DNA from: Viridibacterium sp047600765
GTDB taxonomy: Bacteria > Pseudomonadota > Gammaproteobacteria > Burkholderiales > Rhodocyclaceae
Reading direction: 5' to 3'
Assembly (NCBI GenBank): GCA_047600765.1
Contig: JASGKF010000002.1
Location: forward strand, 558,001 to 622,000
DNA: 64,000 bases
How positions within the stretch are numbered: the stretch's first letter is position 1; each line of letters starts with the position of its first letter. Made by a program: the position numbers and the translations under genes. Below, one piece after another: positions 52,678 through 61,162 of the stretch. Under the pieces are notes generated by a model, which searched no databases, was not told the origin of the DNA, and was given only the letters and a program-made list of their open reading frames with translations.

Positions 52678-53571
52678 TCAGTTGCTGGCGGCCATGCGTA
52701 GCTCGACGGTGTTGCCGCTGCCCTGGTATTCCACGGACAGGAAAGCCAGTTTGCGCGCCATCACGATGCCGCGGCCATTGGGGGCAAAAGCGCGTTCGGG
52801 TGCCAGTTCGATGAAAGACTGCCAGTCGAAACCCGGCCCCTCGTCCTGTACGACGATGGCCCAGTGATCCTCCTCGCGGCGGACGCTGATGCGCACGCGC
52901 TTGTCGGTGTTCTCGGGCAGCTCCAGACGGCGTTCTACTTCGGCGGCCCAGCCATCTTCAAGTTTGAGGCGCGACTTCTCGGCAAAGTCGATGCCCAGAT
53001 TGCCGTGCTCGACGCCATTGACGAGGATTTCTGCCAGACCCATCAGTGCCGAGTCGGGCTCGGCCGCCAGCTGCGAGATCAAGCCTGCCAGCGCTTCGGC
53101 TTCATGCAAGGTACGGAAGCTGAAATCGGCCGTGTCGATGCGTTGCAGGGCCAGCACGTTGCTGGTGACGCGCTGGCGCAAGTCGCTCCAGCGCGACACG
53201 TCATCCAGTGCAGCAAGAATGATGGACAGCAGCGTCGCGCGTTCGAAAGGCTTGATGAGGTAGTAGTAGGCGCCAGCGTTCAGGCCCTCGGCGACTTGCT
53301 CCGGGGCGGCCGCCGCTGTCTGCATGATCACGGGCAGATGTTCGAGGCGCGGATCGGCCTTGATCTTGCGCAGCAGGTCGATGCCGCTCATGCCGGGCAT
53401 CATGCGGTCGAGCAGCACGGCGCTGAAGGACTCCGGGCTGGCGTCGAGAATCTTCCAGGCCGCGTCCCCGCTTTCCGCCAGCGTCAGTTCGAACGGCTCA
53501 CCGTCCAGATACTCCTGGATGATTTCAAGATTCAGGGGTTCGTCGTCGACGACGAGGAGTGACGCGCTCAT
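52678..53571 (-). CDS. Response regulator fused to an anti-sigma-type HATPase domain
   Basis: The 297-residue protein has a receiver domain (about 1-125) with VVDDE and phosphoacceptor LLDRMMPGMSG, a linker, and a C-terminal HATPase domain (about 170-297) with the N-box-like EILVNGVEHGNLGI, the G1 motif VQDEGPGFDW and NGRGIVMARKL. The layout resembles RsbW/SpoIIAB kinases that phosphorylate STAS proteins rather than classical histidine kinases. Combined with the neighbouring PP2C protein it forms a split partner-switch pair. It follows the multi-PAS gene by 20 bases. Confidence 0.88.
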   Translation of the reverse strand: MSASLLVVDDEPLNLEIIQEYLDGEPFELTLAESGDAAWKILDASPESFSAVLLDRMMPGMSGIDLLRKIKADPRLEHLPVIMQTAAAAPEQVAEGLNAGAYYYLIKPFERATLLSIILAALDDVSRWSDLRQRVTSNVLALQRIDTADFSFRTLHEAEALAGLISQLAAEPDSALMGLAEILVNGVEHGNLGIDFAEKSRLKLEDGWAAEVERRLELPENTDKRVRISVRREEDHWAIVVQDEGPGFDWQSFIELAPERAFAPNGRGIVMARKLAFLSVEYQGSGNTVELRMAASN

Positions 53572-53591
53572 TTACCGCTCCAGTTCATGAA

Positions 53592-56500
53592 TCAATGCGT
53601 AACGGGGTCCGGGATGGTGTCGCCGATACAGGCCGGCAGGCTCGTGGTGATGCACAGTTCCCTGTCGCGCGGCACTGCTTCGCGCGAGATCGTGATCTTG
53701 CCATGTTGCGCGTGCAGGAATGACTCTGCTTCCTGCCAGATATCCGTCGGCGTCGTCGCATCGGCGAGTACGCAGTGCATCGCGAGCTCGACTTCACCCG
53801 ACTTGCCCGAGACGATGGCGCGCAGTTCGAAGCGGATGTTGCTGCCTTCCTCCGCATTGCTGGTGGCGTGCTGGATCAAGAGGCGCAGCGCACGACACAG
53901 CAAGGCCTTGTCGGCCAGTACGGGTGGAATCTCGCCGCTGTCTTTGACGATGAGTTGCATCTGACGGGATTGCAGCCAGACGTGGAATTCAGCGGCCACG
54001 TCTTGCAGCAGATGGGACAGCGAGGCCGGGCGCAGCGCCAGCGGGCCTTCGAGTTTGTTGGCCATGGCCGAGCGCGACAGGTTGGCGATCTGGTCGAGCA
54101 GGGCGGCGCAGCGGGTGTGGATGTGCTGCAGGGTCTCGGGGTGCAATGAAGCATCCAGTTCCCGCGATGCCTGCAGGATGTCGTTGAGCGGCCCGCGCAG
54201 GGCGGCTGAGGCGTGGCCGAGGAAACTCGCCCGCGTCTCGCGCGCCTGCTCGACGATCTCGTTGGCGCGCACGATCTCCATGGTCTGCGAACGCACCAGT
54301 TGGGCAAGCTGGTCGCGGTGTTGGCGCAAGCCTTCTTCGACCTCGCGCAGATGAGTGATGTCCGTGTTCACGCCCACCAGCACGCGCTGGCCATCGGCGT
54401 CGATGCACAGCGCCTTGCAAAGGATCACGTGGCGCGTGTCGCCGTTACGGTGCGGCAGGACGTATTCCTCGTTGAGCAGGGTCGTGCCGCCCTCGGCGAA
54501 CAGCGCATCTTCGGCGGCTTCGATGGCCGCCGCCACGTCGCTGTTGACGAAATCGGCGGAGCGCTTGCCGATGACCTCTTCGACATTTGCGGCGCCCACC
54601 GTTTCGGCATGGGCGCGATTGCTGATCAGGTAACGGTGCTGCCTGTCCTTGACGAACAGCGGATGCGGTACGGCATTCAGCACCGACTGCAAGAAGCTGT
54701 GCAGATGGGTCTGGCGGTCGGACTGCTTGCGCAAGCTCTCCTCGGTTTCGCGCATGCGCGTCACATCGGTACTCGTGCACAGCAGTACGTGATTGCCGTC
54801 TCCATCATCGACATGCACCTTGCGCAGGATCACGTACTGCGTATCGCCGTGGCGGTTGAACGACACCTCCTGTTCGACGATGGTGCCGGCGGGGGCTGCC
54901 AGCAACGCCCGCTCGGCCCGTTCGATGTCGGCCGCGGCTTCGGGCGTGAAATCGCCGGAGCGCTTGCCGATGATGTCCTGCGTGGTGGTGCCGTTGTCGA
55001 ATGCGTGGGCCTGGTTGGTCAGGGTGTAGCGGTGCTGGGCATCCTTGACGAAGGTGGGGTTGGGCAGGTTGTCGATGAGGCGCTGGAAGAAGCGGCGCTC
55101 GGCGCGGATCTGCTGCGCAGCCATCGTCGGCTCGGTGATGTCCTCGAAGCTGGCGACGACATTCGGCTCGCCCTCCAGCCCGTCACACAGCGCACGGCTG
55201 ATGCGCAGGTAACGCATTTCGCCATCCAGCATCGGCAGCCAGGCTTCAAAGCTTTGCGGCTCGCCGGTCGTGATGGCTTGCAGGCCCAGCTCTTCAATGT
55301 GCTGGCGCAGCCTGTCGTACTCGGGCTGATGGGCAATCTCCTGCAGCGGCAGCAGCATTCGTGTGGCATAGCGCTCGTTCATCATCAGCAGGGTCTGGTC
55401 GGCCGCATGCAGGGCAATCGGCACGGGCAGGGCGTCGATGACGCGCATCAGCATTGCGCGGTAACGCTCGTGCAGGCCAGCCTGCTGCATCTCTTCGCTG
55501 ATATCGGCGAGGCTGCCGGTCAGCAGGCGCATGCCCTGGTCTTCGAGCGCGCGCACACGCAGGCGCAGCCAGCGGGCGCTGAGGCTGTCGCCAAGGTGCA
55601 GGCGTAGCTCCTGCATTTCGCCGGTGACGCCGGTGGTGCGCAGGCGGGTAATCAATTCGCGCCGCCAGTGGCGCGGCAGGTAGAGCAGGGCTTCACGCGG
55701 TGACAGGCTGATGTCGGCGGGAATGTCGAGCAGCTTGCGGGCTTGTGGCGACAGGTAGATCGTGCCGCGCACCGGGTCGAGCTCCCACACGCCGTCGCGG
55801 CTCAGTTCCAGCGCACGCTGCAGGCGCCGCTCGGACGCGTCGCGTGCGCTGCCGGCCACATCGACCGCGGCTTCGGCGCGCAGGCGTCGTGTGCCGGCCC
55901 GTTGCAGCACGAAGGCCATGGCAGCGCCCAGCGCCACCACCAGCAGGCATTGCAGCAGCAGGGCTTCGTGTTCGGCGGCGGGCGCGACGGCCGTGCCCTG
56001 CAGGCGCAGCGCCGGCGCAATGTCGCGGAACTCGTGCTGCCAGGTGTGCGCCGCTTCGTCGGCGCGGGGTTTGCCGGTGGTCAGCAGGCGGACCTTGAAC
56101 CAGCCCTGGAAGCTGTCGGTGCGCAGTGCGATCCAGTCCTCGGTGCGCAGCGCCATGCCCGCAGCATTGCCCGAGCGGGTGACGACGGCGATGACGAGGT
56201 ACTGGCCCTCATGGCCGACGCTGCCTTCAGTGACGTAGCCGGGCAGGCCGGCCTGACGGGCGATGTGGGCCGCCTCGGTGAAGCCGGAACTCAGCTCGTC
56301 GGTGGTTGCCGTGGCGATTGCTGGCGCCGGCAGCACGATCGGTGCACCGCCGCTGCCCGTGCGGACGAACAGGGCAGCGACCGGCCAGCGCAACAACGCA
56401 GGTTGCAGCAGTTCTGCCTGCGAGGCGGGTTGCGGCGCATCGGCCAGGCTGCGCAGCAGCAGCTCCATGGTCTGCAGGTCGGCCTGCATGGTCGCAGCGG

Positions 56501-56693
56501 CCGCGCCAGCGTACTCCCGCGCCTGTGCCTGGTGCGCGCGCGCGTCGTGGCCGGTCTGCGACAGCCAAAGGAAACCTGCCAGTGCGGCGGACAGAACCAG
56601 CACGAACGCCGCCAGCACGTGGTGGGCGACCGGGCGGGTCAGCCGGGACTGGAGATCGTCGGCAAGCTGCGGTGGAGTCTGGGCGGTCGTCAC
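53592..56693 (-). CDS. Membrane multi-PAS protein with a degenerate histidine-kinase core
   Basis: This 1033-residue protein has an N-terminal helix (about 24-46), an extracytoplasmic sensor region (about 50-245), a second helix (about 247-267), four PAS domains (about 285-770), and a kinase-like end. The last two PAS domains resemble each other (GKRSGDFTPEAAADIERAE against GKRSADFVNSDVAAAIEAAE), suggesting duplication. In the dimerisation region the usual SHExRTPL is SAALRGPL, so the phosphoacceptor histidine is alanine. The expected N-box asparagine is also missing and no DxGxG motif is seen. It may sense a signal but act without autophosphorylation. It heads a three-gene cluster with the two receiver proteins. 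Confidence 0.85.
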   Translation of the reverse strand: MTTAQTPPQLADDLQSRLTRPVAHHVLAAFVLVLSAALAGFLWLSQTGHDARAHQAQAREYAGAAAATMQADLQTMELLLRSLADAPQPASQAELLQPALLRWPVAALFVRTGSGGAPIVLPAPAIATATTDELSSGFTEAAHIARQAGLPGYVTEGSVGHEGQYLVIAVVTRSGNAAGMALRTEDWIALRTDSFQGWFKVRLLTTGKPRADEAAHTWQHEFRDIAPALRLQGTAVAPAAEHEALLLQCLLVVALGAAMAFVLQRAGTRRLRAEAAVDVAGSARDASERRLQRALELSRDGVWELDPVRGTIYLSPQARKLLDIPADISLSPREALLYLPRHWRRELITRLRTTGVTGEMQELRLHLGDSLSARWLRLRVRALEDQGMRLLTGSLADISEEMQQAGLHERYRAMLMRVIDALPVPIALHAADQTLLMMNERYATRMLLPLQEIAHQPEYDRLRQHIEELGLQAITTGEPQSFEAWLPMLDGEMRYLRISRALCDGLEGEPNVVASFEDITEPTMAAQQIRAERRFFQRLIDNLPNPTFVKDAQHRYTLTNQAHAFDNGTTTQDIIGKRSGDFTPEAAADIERAERALLAAPAGTIVEQEVSFNRHGDTQYVILRKVHVDDGDGNHVLLCTSTDVTRMRETEESLRKQSDRQTHLHSFLQSVLNAVPHPLFVKDRQHRYLISNRAHAETVGAANVEEVIGKRSADFVNSDVAAAIEAAEDALFAEGGTTLLNEEYVLPHRNGDTRHVILCKALCIDADGQRVLVGVNTDITHLREVEEGLRQHRDQLAQLVRSQTMEIVRANEIVEQARETRASFLGHASAALRGPLNDILQASRELDASLHPETLQHIHTRCAALLDQIANLSRSAMANKLEGPLALRPASLSHLLQDVAAEFHVWLQSRQMQLIVKDSGEIPPVLADKALLCRALRLLIQHATSNAEEGSNIRFELRAIVSGKSGEVELAMHCVLADATTPTDIWQEAESFLHAQHGKITISREAVPRDRELCITTSLPACIGDTIPDPVTH

Positions 56694-56821
56694 GAAGGTC
56701 GCGGGCCGGAACGGGCGTCAGCCCTGTTTATCGGCCATTCGAGGCGCCCTCTTGAGGACTCCTGACAGGCTGGAGGCCCGCATGCGGCGCGGCGCCCTGA
56801 CTGACAGGCCCACAAAAGAAG

Positions 56822-56841
56822 AAGGCTCCTTGCGGAGCCTT
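56822..56841 (-). terminator. Terminator of alaS
   Basis: Arms AAGGCTCC and GGAGCCTT enclose TTGC, followed on the minus strand by CTTCTTTT. It lies 25 bases after the alaS stop. Confidence 0.88.
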
Positions 56842-56865
56842 CCTGCATGCGGGCTGGCGTGCGGC

Positions 56866-59511
56866 TTACAGCTTGCCGGCCACCCAGTCCTTGACGCCTG
56901 CCAGCGCTGCCGGCAGGGCCGCCGGGTTGGTGCCGCCGGCCTGGGCCATGTCGGGGCGGCCGCCGCCCTTGCCGCCGACTTGCTGGGCGACGAAGTTGAC
57001 GAGTTCGCCTGCCTTCACCTTGCTGGTCAGGTCGGCGGTGACGCCCGCGATCAGCGAGACCTTGCCGTCGGCCACCGCAGCCAGCACGACCGCTGCCGAG
57101 CCGAGCTTGTCGCGCAGCTTGTCGACCGCTTCTCTCAATGCGGGCACGTCAGCGCCGTCCAGGGTCACGGCCAGCACCTTGATGCCGCCGACTTCGACGG
57201 CCTGGCCGAGCAGGGCGTCGCCCTGGTTGCTGGCGAGCTTGCTCTTGAGCGTGGCGAGTTCCTTTTCGAGGGCGCGCACGCCGTCCAGCACCTGGGCGAG
57301 CTTGCTGCCGACTTCCAGCGCGGGCACCTTCAGCGCCCCGCTGATCTGTTCGAGCTGAGTGTCGCGCTCAAGCACGAGGTTCAGCGCAACTTCGCCAGCG
57401 ACCGCTTCGACGCGGCGCACGCCGGCAGCGACGCCGCCTTCGGCGACGATCTTGAAGAGGCCGATGTCGCCGGTGCGGGCAACGTGGGTGCCGCCGCAGA
57501 GTTCGCGGCTGGAGCCGATGTCGAGCACGCGCACGCTGTCACCGTACTTCTCGCCGAACAGCATCATGGCGCCGGTCTTCTGGGCCGATTCGATGTCCAT
57601 CACGCGCGCTTGCGTGGCGGCGTTCTGCAAGATCTCGCGGTTCACGATCTGCTCGACCTTGCGGATTTCGGCGTCGGTCATCGGCGCGTTGTGGGCGAAG
57701 TCGAAGCGCGTCTTGTCGGCGTCGACCAGCGAGCCCTTCTGCTGCACGTGGGCGCCCAGCACTTCGCGCAGGGCCTTGTGCATGAGGTGGGTGACCGAGT
57801 GGTGACGCTGCGTGGCGGTGCGGCGGTTGGCGTCGACGCGGGCATTCAGTGCGTCGCCAACCTTGATCTCGCCTTCGACAACGCGGCCGTGGTGGCCGAA
57901 CACGTCGGCCTGGATCTTCTGCGTGTCATCGACCTGGAAGCGCGCGGTGTTGTTCTGCAGGAAGCCGGCGTCACCTGCCTGGCCGCCGGACTCGGCGTAG
58001 AACGGCGTGTTGTCGAGCACGATGACGGCGTCGTCGCCCGCGCGCGCCACATCGACCTTGCTGCCGTCGACGTAGAGGCCGGTGACCTTGGCGCCTTCGA
58101 CGTTCAGCGTGTCGTAGCCCTGGAAGGCGGTCGGCGTGCCGCTGTATTCGAGGCCCTGTGCCATCTTGAACTTGCCAGCGGCGCGCGCCTGTTCGCGCTG
58201 CTGGGCCATGGCGGCGTTGAAGCCGGCTTCGTCGACGGTGAGGCCGCGTTCGCGCAGCACGTCGGCGGTGAGGTCGAGCGGGAAGCCGTAGGTGTCGTGC
58301 AGCTTGAAGGCGATGTCGCCACCCAGCGGCGTGCCTGCCGGCAGATTAGCCAATGCGGTTTCGAGGATTTCCATGCCGTTGGCGATGGTCTGGAAGAAGC
58401 GCTCTTCCTCGATCTTGAGCACTTCGGTGATGCGTGCCTGTTGCTGCTTGAGCTCGGGATAGGCGCCGCCCATTTCGTCGGTCAGTGCAGCGACCAGCTT
58501 GTGGAAGAAGGGTGCGCGTGCGCCGAGCTTGTAGCCGTGGCGGATGGCGCGGCGGGCGATGCGGCGCAGGACGTAGCCGCGACCTTCGTTGCTGGGAATG
58601 ACGCCGTCGGCGACCGTGAAGGCACAGGCGCGGATGTGGTCGGCGATGACCTTGAGCGAGGGCGAAGAAGGATCAATCTCGAGGGCGCCGGCTTGCTTCA
58701 GCACGCTCTGGGCCGAGGCCATGAGGGTGATGAAGAGATCGATGTCGTAGTTGGTCTGCACGTTCTGCAGAACGCGGGTGAGGCGCTCCAGGCCCATGCC
58801 GGTGTTGACGCTGGGCTTGGGCAGCAGATCCATGATGTAGCTGCCGTCTTCGCCGAGGCGACGGTTGAACTGCATGAACACGTTGTTCCACACCTCGGTG
58901 TAGCGGTCGCCGTCTTCATCCGGGCTGCCCGGGGGGCCGCCAGCGATGCCGGGGCCGAAGTCGTAGAAGATCTCGCTGCAAGGGCCGCAAGGGCCGGTGT
59001 CGCCCATCATCCAGAAGTTGTCGGAGGCGTAGCGCGCGCCCTTGTTGTCGCCGATGCGGATGACGCGCTCGGGCGGCAGGCCGATCTGCTGCGTCCAGAT
59101 GTTGTAGGCCTCGTCGTCCTCTGCGTAGACGGTGGCGAGCAGCTTGTCCTTGGGCAGCTTGAAGACGTCGGTCAGCAGTTCCCAGGCGAACTTGATGGCG
59201 TCTTCCTTGAAGTAGTCGCCAAAGCTGAAGTTGCCGAGCATCTCGAAGAAAGTGTGGTGGCGCGCGGTGTAGCCGACGTTCTCGAGGTCGTTGTGCTTGC
59301 CGCCGGCGCGGATGCACTTCTGTGCGGTCGCGGCGCGCGTGTAGGGGCGCTTGTCGAAGCCGAGGAAGACGTCCTTGAACTGGTTCATGCCTGCGTTGGT
59401 GAACAGCAGGGTCGGGTCGTCGCCGGGCACGACCGGGCTGGAGGCGACGATCTGGTGTCCCTTGGACTCGAAGAACTTGAGGAAGGCGGTGCGGATTTCT
59501 GCGGCTTTCAT
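56866..59511 (-). CDS. alaS: Alanyl-tRNA synthetase
   Basis: AlaS charges tRNA-Ala. The 881-residue protein has the class II catalytic core with HHTFFEMLGNFSFGDYF (motif 2 region), an editing domain with the zinc ligands of HHSVTHLMHKAL and ELCGGTHV, and the C-terminal oligomerisation domain rich in glycine (GGKGGGRPDMAQAGG). The start is the ATG complementary to 59509-59511, giving the usual MKAAEIRTAFLKFFESKGH; the frame stays open further upstream but runs into the palindromic repeat region. Confidence 0.97.
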   Translation of the reverse strand: MKAAEIRTAFLKFFESKGHQIVASSPVVPGDDPTLLFTNAGMNQFKDVFLGFDKRPYTRAATAQKCIRAGGKHNDLENVGYTARHHTFFEMLGNFSFGDYFKEDAIKFAWELLTDVFKLPKDKLLATVYAEDDEAYNIWTQQIGLPPERVIRIGDNKGARYASDNFWMMGDTGPCGPCSEIFYDFGPGIAGGPPGSPDEDGDRYTEVWNNVFMQFNRRLGEDGSYIMDLLPKPSVNTGMGLERLTRVLQNVQTNYDIDLFITLMASAQSVLKQAGALEIDPSSPSLKVIADHIRACAFTVADGVIPSNEGRGYVLRRIARRAIRHGYKLGARAPFFHKLVAALTDEMGGAYPELKQQQARITEVLKIEEERFFQTIANGMEILETALANLPAGTPLGGDIAFKLHDTYGFPLDLTADVLRERGLTVDEAGFNAAMAQQREQARAAGKFKMAQGLEYSGTPTAFQGYDTLNVEGAKVTGLYVDGSKVDVARAGDDAVIVLDNTPFYAESGGQAGDAGFLQNNTARFQVDDTQKIQADVFGHHGRVVEGEIKVGDALNARVDANRRTATQRHHSVTHLMHKALREVLGAHVQQKGSLVDADKTRFDFAHNAPMTDAEIRKVEQIVNREILQNAATQARVMDIESAQKTGAMMLFGEKYGDSVRVLDIGSSRELCGGTHVARTGDIGLFKIVAEGGVAAGVRRVEAVAGEVALNLVLERDTQLEQISGALKVPALEVGSKLAQVLDGVRALEKELATLKSKLASNQGDALLGQAVEVGGIKVLAVTLDGADVPALREAVDKLRDKLGSAAVVLAAVADGKVSLIAGVTADLTSKVKAGELVNFVAQQVGGKGGGRPDMAQAGGTNPAALPAALAGVKDWVAGKL

Positions 59512-59583
59512 GACGTCTTGGCGGGCCGGTAAATGACTGAAAGACCGCGATTTTAGCCGAAGGGGGCGGCTCGTCCTAGAACC

Positions 59584-59654
59584 AGGGTGGATAAGCGTGA
59601 GCGCATCCACGCGCGCAGGGTGGCAAAGGTGGATGCGCTGCGCTTATCCACCCT
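59584..59654. repeat. REP-like palindrome pair between alaS and ugpQ
   Basis: Two head-to-head units form a 71-bp imperfect palindrome. Unit 1 is GGGTGGATAAGCG-TGAG-CGCATCCAC and unit 2 is GTGGATGCG-CTG-CGCTTATCCACCC, about 18 bases apart; each unit can itself fold. The outer arms are perfectly complementary. The core GTGGAT...ATCCAC is of a type common in REP-like repeats of beta- and gammaproteobacteria. It may end or stabilise transcripts of alaS or ugpQ. Confidence 0.8.
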
Positions 59655-59673
59655 GCGAAATCTGCGGGGCAGA

Positions 59674-60423
59674 TCAGGCGCGGATCAGGTCCGGCCGGTC
59701 GGTGATGAGGGTGTCCACGCCCCAGTTGCGCAGCAGGCGTGCCTGCTGGGGATCGTTCTCGGTGTAGACGGCGAGGCGGTAGCCGGCGGCCTTGATGCTG
59801 GCAGCCTGTGTTTCGGTGAGGTGCAGGCTGTTGGTGTGGACGGCGATGACGCCCAGGTCCTGCGCGATGACTTGCCAGTCGGTGGGGATGCGGTCGGTGA
59901 GCCAGCCGCGCGGCAGCTCTGGGGCGGCAGCCGCAGCGGCGCGCAGGGCGTCGAGGGAGAAGGAGGAGAGCAGGGGCGGCACGGCAGCACCTTCCCAACC
60001 CTGGCGGGCGAGGCGGGCGACGACCTCGCCAGTCTGGCGTTCGTGGCCGCCACAGGGTTTGATCTCGACGTTGGCGGCGAGGTCCAGCGCGCGACAGCGT
60101 TCGATGGCCTGCGCGAAGCGCGGGATGGGCTCACCGGCAAACGAGACGTGGTGGCGGATGCCGGCGTCCAGCGTCCACAGGTAAGCGTCACCATGATCGA
60201 GCACGCGGCCTTCGCCATTGGTAGTGCGCGGCAGGGTTTCGTCGTGCATGAGGATGGGCGTGCCATCGCGCGTCAGCATCACGTCGAACTCGACGCCACC
60301 GCAGCCCAGGTTGCGGCAGACACGCAGGCCGGCGAGGGTGTTTTCGGGCGCCAGTGCGCCACCACAGCGGTGCGCCATGACAGCGGGCCAAGGCCAGTCG
60401 GGCAGGGAGGCAGGACGGGGCAT
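59674..60423 (-). CDS. ugpQ: Glycerophosphodiester phosphodiesterase
   Basis: UgpQ hydrolyses glycerophosphodiesters to glycerol 3-phosphate and an alcohol. The 249-residue protein has the family signatures AHRCGGALAPENTLAG (with the usual HRG changed to HRC) and GVEFDVMLTRDGTPILMHDETL, which together hold the two histidines and metal-binding acids, followed by ANVEIKP. There is no signal peptide, so the enzyme is cytoplasmic. The upstream ATG is the one at 60423. Confidence 0.9.
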   Translation of the reverse strand: MPRPASLPDWPWPAVMAHRCGGALAPENTLAGLRVCRNLGCGGVEFDVMLTRDGTPILMHDETLPRTTNGEGRVLDHGDAYLWTLDAGIRHHVSFAGEPIPRFAQAIERCRALDLAANVEIKPCGGHERQTGEVVARLARQGWEGAAVPPLLSSFSLDALRAAAAAAPELPRGWLTDRIPTDWQVIAQDLGVIAVHTNSLHLTETQAASIKAAGYRLAVYTENDPQQARLLRNWGVDTLITDRPDLIRA

Positions 60424-60548
60424 GATGGTCGGATGCGGTCTGCAGACGACGCGAATCTAGCAGTGCGGGCGCCGGGTCGAACGGTCGATCTGCCCGGCGG
60501 CAGGGGCTGCGGAGCGACGGCGGGCCGGGTCAGGTGGCTGGCCGCGGC

Positions 60549-60576
60549 TCAAGTTCGCCCCGGCGGGGGACGTTAA
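60549..60576 (+). promoter_or_regulatory. Possible sigma-28-like promoter before the lipoprotein gene
   Basis: TCAAGTTC (60549-60556) and GACGTTAA (60569-60576) are 12 bases apart and resemble the flagellar sigma-28 pattern TAAAGTTT-N11-GCCGATAA, with partial matches only. It lies 40 bases before the gene at 60617. I consider it weak. Confidence 0.25.
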
Positions 60577-60616
60577 GGCTTCAGGAGCAACCCCTGGACC
60601 TCGCTTTCCCAACGCC

Positions 60617-61093
60617 ATGCGCCAAGCCACTCTGCGTCTCGTTTGCCTCAGTCTGCTGCTGCCATTGCTGGCCGCCTGCGACCGTCTGGGCATCCCTGAT
60701 CCGGCCAAGGAGGCCGCTGACCGGGAGGCTGAAGGGCGTGCCATCGGCGGGGCTTGCCGGCAGTCGGGCCGGGCGCTGGAAGACTGCTACACGCTCAACC
60801 AGAAAGCCTCCAAGTCGGCCATTTTCAACGGCTGGCGCGAGATGAACGACTACATGATGCAGAACAAGATCGAGGTCGTGAAACCGGAATTCCCGGTGCC
60901 GGGCCTGCTGGTTTCCAAGCGCAACAAGGAAACGGAAGCGGGCGACGAACACGCCGATGGCGCGTCGGAACCCGCGGCTGAAGCCAGTGGCAGCGCGTCC
61001 GAGCGCCGCCGGGCACGCCTCGCCGAGCGCCGCAAGCGCGATGCCGGCGACGAGGCGGGTAAGCCGGCCGAGAAGGAGAAGGGCGGGCATTGA
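60617..61093 (+). CDS. Hypothetical lipoprotein
   Basis: I do not recognise this 158-residue protein. It has a lipoprotein signal with lipobox LLAAC (cysteine about residue 21), then a short domain with two cysteines (GACRQSG and EDCYTLN, about 27 residues after the lipobox cysteine), a tryptophan-containing segment (FNGWREMNDYM), and a long charged, low-complexity C-terminal third rich in Ala, Glu, Lys and Arg. No neighbour suggests a function. It is likely anchored in the outer or inner membrane and could form a disulfide. Confidence 0.65.
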   Translation: MRQATLRLVCLSLLLPLLAACDRLGIPDPAKEAADREAEGRAIGGACRQSGRALEDCYTLNQKASKSAIFNGWREMNDYMMQNKIEVVKPEFPVPGLLVSKRNKETEAGDEHADGASEPAAEASGSASERRRARLAERRKRDAGDEAGKPAEKEKGGH

Positions 61094-61162
61094 TGCCCCC
61101 TTGCGACGGCGCTATGGCCGTCGCAGCTATACTCGGCGCCTTCCTGAATCCGGGCGTCATCC

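Noticed and set aside
56263..59532. 1089-residue open frame on the plus strand
   Set aside because: It is antisense to alaS and the multi-PAS gene; repetitive Val/Ala/Glu composition and no motif. alaS is certain.
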